Both the position numbers and the translations under genes were made by a program. Source: Salinarimonas rosea DSM 21201 (GTDB lineage: Bacteria > Pseudomonadota > Alphaproteobacteria > Rhizobiales > Beijerinckiaceae). Taken from it: a DNA stretch of 64,000 nucleotides. Location of the stretch: assembly GCF_000429045.1 (NCBI RefSeq), contig NZ_AUBC01000017.1, positions 1-64,000 of the forward strand. Direction: 5' to 3'. The notes beneath the pieces were generated by a model. That model had not been told where the DNA came from and searched no databases. It was given only the letters and a program-made list of their open reading frames with translations. Positions 57,523 through 64,000 of this stretch are shown one piece after another (position 1 is the stretch's first letter; each line of letters opens with the position of its first letter).

Positions 57523-58295
57523 CACGACCCTCCCCCGTGCGGCGGGCTTCCCCCGTCGAGCGCCCGCGCGAGCTGGCTTCTCGCCGGCACGCCCCAGAAG
57601 TCGCAGGCCGCGAGGAAGGGGAGGTCTGTGAGACTGTCGCCGAAGCCGAGCGAGGGCCGGTCCGGCGCGTCGGCGCGCAGCCGCTCCAGGAGATGGGCCA
57701 CCGCGCGGCGCTTCGAGAGCGCCGGCGGCAGCAGGCCGAGATTGTTGCCGTTGTGATGCACCGTCCAGCCGGCGAGGTCGAACGTGGTGGCGAGCGCGTC
57801 CGCGATCTCGGGGAGGCGCGTGCCGTCCCCGTCGTTCTGCTTGAACACGGCGTAGGTCGAGACCGTCTCCTCGGCGACGATCCAGGAGCGCGCGTCGATC
57901 CCGGCCGTCTCCGCCGCCGCCCGGCCCTGGGCGAGGAGCGCCGCCAGCGTCTCCTCGTGGGCGCCGAGATCCCGCGCCATCACCTCCGCCCAGCCCGTAT
58001 CGGGCACGCCCGCGGCGTCGAGGATCACCGCGCCGTTCGAGACGATGGCGAAGGAGGCGAACGGGATCGCCACGCGGGAATAGGCCTCGCGCGAGCGGGC
58101 GGTGACGGGGATGGTCTCGCCCGTGGCGATCAGCCAGTCCACGAACGCCTTCTGGCGGCGCGTCATCAGCGAGTGCGCACCGTTGGTCGCGCGCGCGGCG
58201 AGGGTGAGTGCGTCCTCGGGCGCGTCGGGCGGGCATTTGGCGCGCGTCTGGAACAGCGTGTCGTCGAGATCGACGAAGACGATGGGCCGGCTCAT
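57522..58295 (-). CDS. HAD-superfamily phosphatase (Ter-type module)
   Basis: A 257-residue HAD hydrolase. IVFVDLDDTLFQTRAKC near residue 5 (nucleophile Asp), PVTARSREAYSRV near 63 and SLGFGDSLTDLPFL near 222, with a Cof-type cap between. It would remove a phosphate from a sugar or nucleotide intermediate. Overlaps both neighbours (ATGA and TGATG). Confidence 0.88.
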   Translation of the reverse strand: MSRPIVFVDLDDTLFQTRAKCPPDAPEDALTLAARATNGAHSLMTRRQKAFVDWLIATGETIPVTARSREAYSRVAIPFASFAIVSNGAVILDAAGVPDTGWAEVMARDLGAHEETLAALLAQGRAAAETAGIDARSWIVAEETVSTYAVFKQNDGDGTRLPEIADALATTFDLAGWTVHHNGNNLGLLPPALSKRRAVAHLLERLRADAPDRPSLGFGDSLTDLPFLAACDFWGVPARSQLARALDGGSPPHGGGS

Positions 58296-59404
58296 GGCTG
58301 GATCTCCGCGTCCTCCAGGACCTGCGCCCCGAGCGCCGCCACGAGCGCCGGGTCGAGCGCGGCGCTCCCGGTCTCGACGCAGACGAGGATGCGATCGTAG
58401 GGCTCGCGCGTGACGTTGTAGAGAAAGTTCGGGATGCCGAGGCCGTAATTGTCGCCGAAGGCGAGCGCCGTCCCGATGGCGTGGCCGACCGCGATGGGCG
58501 AGCGCGTGACGGCGGAGAAGCGCACGTCGGCGCCCATGGCCTCGAGCGCTTCGGCCAGCAGGAAGGGCGGGAAGACGTACTCGCCCGTCCCCAGCACGAG
58601 GATGCGCTCGCCCGGCCGCGGCGCGAGGCCGGCGACAGCCGGAGGGCGGTGCGTCCGCACGCCGAGCCGACCCCAGTCCCGCGCCGGATCGGGCGAATGG
58701 GCCCCGCGCGCGGTGACGTCGACCGCCGGCATCTCGGGGAGCGGCGCGCCGGGAACGGGCTGCCACACGTAGCTCCCCTCGAGCAACGTCGCATTCTCCG
58801 CAGCGAGCGCGCGCGCCGCCTCCCCGCCCGACCAGTCGGTGAGCGTCGCGAGCACGATGCGCTCCGGCGCGAGACCCGCCTCGCGCAAGGCGCGGGCGAG
58901 GTTGAGGAAGGTCCTGCCGGTCGAGGCCTCGTCGTCGACGAGGACGAGGCTCCTCGCCCCGCGCGCCAGCGCCGCGAGCGCGGGGTCGACGGGGGCGTGG
59001 ACGAGGTGACGCGTCGCGTGGCTGTGCTCCTCCTCGAAGGTCAGCCACAGAGGCGAGCCGAGGGGATGGCGGGTGGTGGGCAGGTAGAGGACGTCGTCGC
59101 GCCCGGTGGCGGCGACATAGTCCTGCTGCACGCCGGCGCCGAGCGCGATCGCGGTCTCGGCCATGCCGACGACGAGCACCGGCCCCGGCAGGTCCGCCGG
59201 GATCGCCGCCGCCAGGTCGCGGGTCGCCGCGCGCATGATCGACGGCGCCACGGGGATGTGGCGCCCGAGCACCTTCGAGACGAAAAGGAAGGCGCGCTTG
59301 GGGTTGCGCCGCTCGGCGAAGCCGAACAGATCTCCCGGCGCGCGCAGGCTCCGCGCGACGGTGACGCCGATCGTCCCCGTCGCGAGCCGCGCCTCGAGCC
59401 TCAT
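58292..59404 (-). CDS. Phosphoribosyltransferase with C-terminal TRSP domain (Ter-type module)
   Basis: A 370-residue two-domain protein. The N-terminal PRTase has VVGMAETAIALGAGVQQ near 78 and the PRPP motif LVLVDDEASTGRTFLNLA near 152. The C-terminal TRSP domain has GTGEYVFPPFLLAEALE near 274 and AFGDNYGLGIPNFLYNVT near 315. In Ter stress systems such genes are proposed to build a nucleoside-like metabolite (comparative-genomic prediction). It begins 7 bp after the DUF1523 gene and overlaps the HAD gene. Confidence 0.88.
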   Translation of the reverse strand: MRLEARLATGTIGVTVARSLRAPGDLFGFAERRNPKRAFLFVSKVLGRHIPVAPSIMRAATRDLAAAIPADLPGPVLVVGMAETAIALGAGVQQDYVAATGRDDVLYLPTTRHPLGSPLWLTFEEEHSHATRHLVHAPVDPALAALARGARSLVLVDDEASTGRTFLNLARALREAGLAPERIVLATLTDWSGGEAARALAAENATLLEGSYVWQPVPGAPLPEMPAVDVTARGAHSPDPARDWGRLGVRTHRPPAVAGLAPRPGERILVLGTGEYVFPPFLLAEALEAMGADVRFSAVTRSPIAVGHAIGTALAFGDNYGLGIPNFLYNVTREPYDRILVCVETGSAALDPALVAALGAQVLEDAEIQP

Positions 59405-59411
59405 CGCGGCG

Positions 59412-59951
59412 TCAGAGGGACGCCGTGCGCCGACGGCGCCAGCGCGCCACCGACCACCAGATCCAGCCGATCACCGCCGCCAGGAGGACGAAGAAGACGA
59501 TGTTGAACCACGGGATCGGCGTGTAGCCGGGCTCCACGCGCTCCACGGAGACGGCGTTGGGGAACCACGAGAGCATCGGCACACGCCAGCCGTAATGCGT
59601 GACGAGGGCGCGGTTGTCGGCCTCCCGGGCAATGGCGCCGGCGCGCTGGTGGACGTTGGCGGAATCGAACTTGAAGTACCAGGGGAAGCCCCAGCCGGTA
59701 TCCTCGTTGTAGTAGACGCGCGCTGCGCCGCTCTCCGGGTCCTCCGCGAAGATCACGTAGACGTCGCGCGTGGCGCCCGGCAGCTCGTTGTTGGCGGCCT
59801 CGCCGTCGCGGTCGACGCGGCGGATGTCGGTCGAGGTGATGCGCACCACGTCGTAGCCGGGCAGGTTGTAGTGCAGGAAGGCGCCCAGTGGCAGGAGCAC
59901 GATCAGGAGAAGCAGCACCTTCACCAGCGTGCCGCGAAACATGTCCTTCAT
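59412..59951 (-). CDS. DUF1523 family membrane protein
   Basis: A 179-residue protein with an N-terminal membrane helix (TLVKVLLLLIVLLPLGAFLH), a soluble domain typical of DUF1523 (ITSTDIRRVDRDG, DTGWGFPWYFKFDSANVH) and a second helix near the C-terminus followed by a basic tail. Function unknown. It overlaps the preceding small gene by ATGA and precedes the PRTase gene by 7 bp, so it belongs to the same operon. Confidence 0.85.
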   Translation of the reverse strand: MKDMFRGTLVKVLLLLIVLLPLGAFLHYNLPGYDVVRITSTDIRRVDRDGEAANNELPGATRDVYVIFAEDPESGAARVYYNEDTGWGFPWYFKFDSANVHQRAGAIAREADNRALVTHYGWRVPMLSWFPNAVSVERVEPGYTPIPWFNIVFFVLLAAVIGWIWWSVARWRRRRTASL

Positions 59952-60196
59952 CCGAAGACTCCGACCAAGATGAGAATGCCGACGAGCAGGAGGGGAACGC
60001 CCACCAGCTGGATCCAGAGGCGCCGCCCGGTCGAGCGTCGCCATTGGGCGATGTCGTGTTCCAAGGCCGCGCCGTCAAGCTCGTCGGCGAGCCTCGCGCG
60101 CCGGCGCCGACGAATTTCTCCGAGCGTCAGCACCGCCTCGCGGGTCAGCGTCAAGAGCGCCGCGAGCACGAGGAAGCCGGTGAGCCAGCGCGTCAT
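59948..60196 (-). CDS. Small two-helix membrane protein
   Basis: An 82-residue protein with a membrane helix at each end (LTGFLVLAALLTLTREAVLT and LVGVPLLLVGILILVGVFG) and a charged helix between (IRRRRRARLADELDG). I do not recognise a family. The ATG at 60196 with GGAGGG upstream is preferred to a GTG at 60211. First gene of the six-gene operon that leads into the Ter-type module. Confidence 0.7.
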   Translation of the reverse strand: MTRWLTGFLVLAALLTLTREAVLTLGEIRRRRRARLADELDGAALEHDIAQWRRSTGRRLWIQLVGVPLLLVGILILVGVFG

Positions 60197-60302
60197 GCGC
60201 ACGCCCTCCACCTCGTGTGTGCGTCACAGCCTCTCGCCAAGAGCCGCCCCCGTTCCGCCGCGCGCCGCATTTTCGCACGACGCACCCCCGCGGCGCCACC
60301 CC

Positions 60303-60424
60303 GCCCCCTCCCCGCGGGGGAGGACGCAGACCGTAGAACGGGGCCTGCGGCGATACGGCTCGCCGCGATCTCGGACGGCCCCACGGTCCGCGCCGCGCGC
60401 GGACGCCCCCACCGGGGAGGATCC
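60303..60424. repeat. Palindromic repeat family 2, copy D
   Basis: It aligns with the reverse complement of copy C (26523-26656). Shared blocks include CCTCCCCGC and GGGGAGGAC at one end, CGGCGATAC and CGGCCCCAC in the core, then GCGCGCGGAC and CCGGGGAGGAT at the other end. A block of roughly ten bases near the left side is missing relative to copy C. Intergenic, between csp and the small membrane gene. Confidence 0.65.
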
Positions 60425-60463
60425 GTGCCGGGCAGGGATCCGTGCCGGCAGGATCCGTGCCGG
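60419..60463. repeat. Three copies of a 13-bp direct repeat
   Basis: GGATCCGTGCCGG occurs at 60419-60431, 60436-60448 and 60451-60463, spaced by 4 and 2 bases. It abuts repeat copy D and lies just beyond the csp terminator. Confidence 0.85.
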
Positions 60464-60471
60464 AGAACGCG

Positions 60472-60500
60472 AAAGGGCGGGCCCCTCGCGGGACCCGCCC
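60472..60500 (-). terminator. Rho-independent terminator of the cold-shock gene
   Basis: Minus strand GGGCGGGTCCC, loop GCGA, GGGGCCCGCCC (one G-U pair in an 11-bp stem), then TTTC. It is 27 bp after the stop at 60527. Confidence 0.75.
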
Positions 60501-60526
60501 CTCCTGATCACGTCATCGACCGTCGC

Positions 60527-61231
60527 TCAGGCGTCGCCGAGCTCGATCGTGGCGGCCTCGCGGCCCTTCATGCCGTCGACGACGCCCATGCGAACGGGCT
60601 GTCCTTCGATCAGGTCGGGCAGGTTCGCGCGCATCAGCACCGAGCGGTGGATGAAGACGTCCTTGCCGCCGTCCTCCGCCACGATGAAGCCGAAGCCCTT
60701 CGTGGGGTTGTACCACTTGACGGTGCCCATGAGCTCCGTCGTCGGCCCGGTGTGGCGCGGACCACCACCACCACCACCGCCGGCACCGAAGCCGGGACGC
60801 GGCGGACGACGCGCGGCGCCGGGGCCGGCACCGAAGCCGCCGGGCGCACGCGGCGCGGGCGCCTCGGCCGTGGAGGTGTCGACCGAGATCACCTCCGTGA
60901 CCTGCGGCCCCTTCTGGCCCTGTGCGGTGCGGACCTCGAGCCGGGTGCCCGGCTGCAGGTCGCTGTGGCCGGCGGCCTCGACCGCGCGGATATGCAGGAA
61001 GGCGTCGCCGGTGCCGTCCGCGACCTCGACGAAGCCGAAGCCCTTCTCGGGGTTGAACCACTTGACGACGGCGTCGACGAGCGGTCCGCCGACGGGGCGC
61101 GGCGCGCTGGGGGCGCCGCCACCGAAGGAGCCGCGTTCCGCGCGCGGCTCGAAGAAGTCAGCGCGACGCTGACCGAAATCATCATCGAACCCACGACGGC
61201 CCGAATCGCGGAACTCTCGACCTCGACCCAT
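60527..61231 (-). CDS. Double cold-shock domain protein
   Basis: A 234-residue protein with two cold-shock domains: VVKWFNPEKGFGFVEVADG near 55 and GTVKWYNPTKGFGFIVAEDG near 165. RNP-1-like KGFGFV/KGFGFI and RNP-2-like AFLHI/VFIH motifs are intact. A Gly/Pro/Ala-rich linker joins them, and a short Arg/Asp-rich N-terminus precedes them. An RNA/single-stranded DNA chaperone. Start at the ATG giving MGRGREFRD. The leader upstream is long, as for cold-shock genes. Confidence 0.92.
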   Translation of the reverse strand: MGRGREFRDSGRRGFDDDFGQRRADFFEPRAERGSFGGGAPSAPRPVGGPLVDAVVKWFNPEKGFGFVEVADGTGDAFLHIRAVEAAGHSDLQPGTRLEVRTAQGQKGPQVTEVISVDTSTAEAPAPRAPGGFGAGPGAARRPPRPGFGAGGGGGGGPRHTGPTTELMGTVKWYNPTKGFGFIVAEDGGKDVFIHRSVLMRANLPDLIEGQPVRMGVVDGMKGREAATIELGDA

Positions 61232-61662
61232 GTATTCTCTCGCTCTCGCGCTCTTGCAGCTGACGTTGAACGCCCACACGTGTGTTTCGGGACTGGAGCT
61301 GATCGCGACGAGGCGCAATGATCCGGTCCGAAAACAAGCACCCCTCAGACCGGTCTCTTGGCTCTTCTGGCGTATCGCATAGAATTGCTTTTAAAGCGGT
61401 CGACGAGGCGGTTTACTTCCGCCCTCGCACGCGAGAGTGCCCAAAAACCTGGGCCTTGTAAAGACACCGGCTCGCAAAAAGGCGCGCGCGCGCCGCGATT
61501 CCGAACGCGGCGGGCACGTCTTCACGGAGTGTCTAACAAATGACGCGCCGCGCGTCTCGACCCGAGGTGCCGTAAGTACGGGATTTCCACCCCAATCCAC
61601 AGTGCGCATGTGCGCGAATGCCCCACGCGGATGCTTCCGCGGTCGGCCCGCCGGGCGAGGCG
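61232..61662. other. Intergenic leader region upstream of the cold-shock gene
   Basis: A 431-bp region, less GC-rich around 61300-61420 than the flanks. It must hold the csp promoter and probably a long 5' leader. I see no RNA gene or named motif that I can support. Confidence 0.4.
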
Positions 61663-62025
61663 TCAGCGTTCCGGCGGCACGTCCGGCTTGCCGCCCGTGG
61701 CGGAGCCGCCTCGCGGGCGCATCCGCGTCTCTCCGACCTCGCCGCGCCGGCGCGCCTCGGCCGGTGTCGGGCGGTCGCCGAGAGCGGGCGTCTCCAGAAC
61801 GCCCTCCCCGCTCCCGGCGGCGTCCCCGATCGCGCCGGTGAAGAGCGGCATCGCGTCGAGGACGGCGTCGCCCCGCGGCAGGTCGCCGGTCGCGGGCGCC
61901 TCGACCTGCGCGGATCGCCCCTCCGCGAGGGGCGGATCGTCGGCGGCGGCGGGCGCGGCCAGTGCCGCGAGGGCGAGCCCGGCGGCGGCGAACGTCGGGA
62001 TGCGGGGCGCGTCTCGCAGGGTCAC
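61663..62025 (-). CDS. Small exported protein of unknown function
   Basis: A 120-residue protein with a signal peptide (FAAAGLALAALAAPAAADD) and a low-complexity mature part rich in Gly, Pro, Ala and Glu with no recognised domain. A GTG start at 62025 is supported by an excellent GGGAGGAGAG ribosome site; no in-frame ATG fits. Divergent from the exported protein gene at 62201. Confidence 0.6.
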   Translation of the reverse strand: MTLRDAPRIPTFAAAGLALAALAAPAAADDPPLAEGRSAQVEAPATGDLPRGDAVLDAMPLFTGAIGDAAGSGEGVLETPALGDRPTPAEARRRGEVGETRMRPRGGSATGGKPDVPPER

Positions 62026-62200
62026 GGCTCTCCTCCCTCGCGGGCTCCTCGACGACCGGCGCGCCCGCGCTCGTTGGCGAACGGCGCGGGCGCCGTCCCG
62101 TTCCGCCCCTCCTCCGCACCGCCCTCCGGAACGCCGCGCGGCGAGCCCGCGTTCGCTCCGTGTTCGATGTTCGATACGGACGTATTTCGGGAGATTCTTC

Positions 62201-62755
62201 ATGACATCGCCCTTGCCGGCTCGTGGCGAGAGCACCGCCGCCACCGGGGCCGCCCGGGCCCGGGCCATCGACACCCGCGAGGCGAACTGCGCGCGGGTGC
62301 GCGACGCCGTCCTCGCCGCCTTCGGGCTCGCCTGCTTCGCCGTGGTCGCGCCCGCCCAGGCGCAGGTCCAGCCCGGCGCGCCGACGGCCGACGTGCCGAT
62401 CGCCGATCCGGCCCGGCCGGTCGCCGTCGAGATCGCCATGAGCGTGGAAGACGGCCGGATCGTCTGCCGCCCGGACCGCGCCCCGCTCCCCGCAGGGGAG
62501 CAGCTGACGCTCCAGATCGTCAACGGGACAGAGACGGTCGGCGCCTTCGCCGCGCCGACGCTCATCGACGAGGCGACGGTCGCGAGCGCCGTCGACACCG
62601 CGTACGACGACGCGCAGGGCGCCTGGATCGTCGCGCCCGGCACGATCGGCCAGATCGTGTTCCAGACGGACGAGGCGGGCGAGCACGCCTTCGCCTGCGC
62701 CGACCCGGACGGGACGGACCCCGCACGCGGCGTCTTCGTGGTGGAGGACCGATAG
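62201..62755 (+). CDS. Exported protein, possibly cupredoxin-like fold
   Basis: A 184-residue protein. A long N-terminus leads to a hydrophobic export segment (VLAAFGLACFAVVAPAQAQ) around 37-55. The mature domain has LTLQIVNGTETVGAFAAPTL and IVFQTDEAGEHAFACAD, which look like the beta-strands of a cupredoxin, but the usual Cys-His-Met copper ligands are not all evident. Start ATG with GGGAG upstream. Function unknown. Confidence 0.65.
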   Translation: MTSPLPARGESTAATGAARARAIDTREANCARVRDAVLAAFGLACFAVVAPAQAQVQPGAPTADVPIADPARPVAVEIAMSVEDGRIVCRPDRAPLPAGEQLTLQIVNGTETVGAFAAPTLIDEATVASAVDTAYDDAQGAWIVAPGTIGQIVFQTDEAGEHAFACADPDGTDPARGVFVVEDR

Positions 62756-62773
62756 GTCGTCCGCCGCCGCGGC

Positions 62774-63208
62774 TCAGGCGCCGGTGACGCCCTCGAGCCC
62801 GGCGGCTGCGATGCCGGCGAGCGCCGCCGCCTCGTCGTTGTCGGACGTGTCGCCCGAGATGCCGACGGCGCCGGCGAGCGTCCCGTCGCTCGCCTTCACG
62901 AGCACGCCGCCCGGCACCGGCACGAACGGCCCGCCGACGACGGCGCCGAGGGCGCCGACGAAGTGCGGGCGCTCCAGCGCCATCGCGTTGATGGTGCGCG
63001 AGGGCACGCCGAGCGCCACCGCCGCGAAGGCCTTGCCCATGGCGATCTCGCCCCGCTTGAGGGACGTGCCGTCCTCCGCCTCGAAGGCCTTGAGCGCGCC
63101 GCGGGCGTCGTAGACGGCGATGGCGAGGGGCTTGAAGCCGCGCTCGCGGCCCGTGGCGAGCGCGGTCTCGACGATGGTGCGCGCCTGGGCGCGGGTGATG
63201 TCGGCCAT
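62774..63208 (-). CDS. GlcG/HbpS family heme-binding-type protein
   Basis: A 144-residue single-domain protein of the GlcG/HbpS fold. It opens with TRAQARTIVETALATGRERG, then PLAIAVYDARGALKAFEAED, GKAFAAVALGVPSR, PVPGGVLVKASDGTLAGAVG and GDTSDNDEAAALAGI. Members bind heme or cobalamin-like ligands or act in small-molecule metabolism; the role here is unknown. Start at the ATG giving MADITRAQ, with GAGGA upstream. Confidence 0.9.
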   Translation of the reverse strand: MADITRAQARTIVETALATGRERGFKPLAIAVYDARGALKAFEAEDGTSLKRGEIAMGKAFAAVALGVPSRTINAMALERPHFVGALGAVVGGPFVPVPGGVLVKASDGTLAGAVGISGDTSDNDEAAALAGIAAAGLEGVTGA

Positions 63209-63439
63209 GATGTCGTCCTCTTCGGGGTGATCGATCGACGGGTCGGCGCCAGCCATACGCCATCGCGCGGCGCCCGCGAAGGGCGCACGCCGGCAAAGGT
63301 GCCTTCGCCCCGCGGCGGTGTCCCGAAGACGCGGAACCGGGACGGCGCCGCACACGTCTCACACCGACACCCGAGGCCCGTCGCGCCGCCGCGCCCGGGC
63401 CTCGGAGAGGAAGCAGGCGCCGAAACAGGGAGACCGGAC

Positions 63440-64000
63440 ATGCTGCATCTCGACCCCGTCACCGAGGACGACCTGCGCCGGCTCGACGCGCAGCGCGGGA
63501 CGCCCTGCGTGACCCTCACGATGCCGACCCAGCCCGCCACCATCCCGTCGCTGCGCGAGGACACGCTCGCCCTGCGCGATCTGCGCGAGGAGGCGGTGCG
63601 ACGCCTCGAGGCCGCCGGCCTCGACAAGGCCGCGATCGCCGACATCGACGAGCGGCTCCGGGCGCTCGAGGAGGACGGCACGTTCTGGAAGTGGGTGGCG
63701 AACGGCCTCGTGGTCTTCGTCAAGCCGGGCATGCTGCGCACCGTACGCCTGCCCGAGACGCTCGCGCGCCGCATCGAGATCTCGGACCGCTTCCACATCA
63801 AGCCGCTCGCCCCGCTGCTGACCAATCGCCACGACGCCTACGTGCTCGAGCTCGAGCAGCGACGCGTGCGGCTCCTGCGCGTCGACGAGGGGCAGGTGAC
63901 CGAGGTGGAGGACACCGGCCTGCCGAAGGACCTCGACGACTTCGTCGAGCACGAGCGCACGCCGGAGAACACGGTCACCTCCGGCATCCAGCAGTCGAGC
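63440..64000 (+). CDS. Bacterial archaeo-eukaryotic release factor-like protein, family 3 (partial)
   Basis: The first 187 codons of a protein that runs off the window. The pattern is that of BaeRF family 3: CVTLTMPTQP near 23, FWKWVANGLVVFVKPGMLR near 82, and RFHIKPLAPLLTNRHDAYVL near 118. These proteins are related to eRF1 and are proposed to act on stalled ribosomes or modified RNA under stress. AGGGAGA precedes the ATG. Confidence 0.85.
   Translation, partial: MLHLDPVTEDDLRRLDAQRGTPCVTLTMPTQPATIPSLREDTLALRDLREEAVRRLEAAGLDKAAIADIDERLRALEEDGTFWKWVANGLVVFVKPGMLRTVRLPETLARRIEISDRFHIKPLAPLLTNRHDAYVLELEQRRVRLLRVDEGQVTEVEDTGLPKDLDDFVEHERTPENTVTSGIQQSS

Noticed and set aside
60419-60463. CRISPR array
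   Set aside because: The repeats are 13 bp with spacers of 2-4 bp, and no cas genes are present.

Overview
The window is uniformly GC-rich (one counted line at 48721 is 77% G+C) and looks like the chromosome of an alphaproteobacterium of the Rhizobiales/Hyphomicrobiales type. The evidence is the yajC-secD-secF-Mth938-phytoene synthase-like gene order, CIRCE-controlled groESL, the aerobic cob genes, and a prfB with a programmed frameshift. A fused glycine/sarcosine-to-betaine methyltransferase and a Na+/H+ antiporter suggest a halotolerant organism. I cannot name the species. No rRNA, tRNA, CRISPR array or transposase gene was seen.

Layout. 1-4.1 kb: Sec translocon accessory operon (minus). 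4.8-9.8 kb: betaine synthesis fusion enzyme, DUF815 ATPase, small unknown protein, and an AraC regulator divergent from a DMT exporter. 9.9-13.1 kb: a second DMT exporter and groESL with promoter, CIRCE and terminator. 13.5-30 kb: a large aerobic cobalamin cluster. It contains cobU, a B12 riboswitch driving hupE-DUF1636-cobW-cobN-cobG-cobH-cobI-cobJ, cobK on the opposite strand, cobL-cobE-cobM, cbiD on the opposite strand in place of cobF, and cobA-cobB. 30-44 kb: antiporter, glyoxalase, ATP-grasp protein, D-tartrate dehydratase, hemerythrin, SEC-C protein, prfB, ABC exporter with GyrI-like protein, puuD, AbrB-type membrane protein and SulP transporter. 44.4-53.5 kb: quinone reductase and a BMP-type nucleoside ABC system with a BKACE enzyme and nicotinamidase. 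53.5-64 kb: acyl-CoA genes, a six-gene tightly overlapping operon matching the biosynthetic module of Ter stress systems, a double cold-shock protein, two exported unknowns, a HbpS/GlcG protein and a partial BaeRF3 protein.

The most striking item is an AT-rich island at 48964-50855 that splits the BMP/BKACE locus. It carries a retron: a reverse transcriptase fused to a TOPRIM nuclease domain, preceded by a non-coding region with a perfect 13-bp a1/a2 inverted repeat, a UUU-loop hairpin and an msd-like stem.

The second is a family of about 198-bp palindromic repeats. One copy lies between groEL and cobU and another sits in frame inside cobG, adding about 66 residues, which recalls the palindromic elements of Rickettsia. 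A second repeat family of about 120-134 bp has two copies in opposite orientation, at 26523-26656 and 60303-60424.
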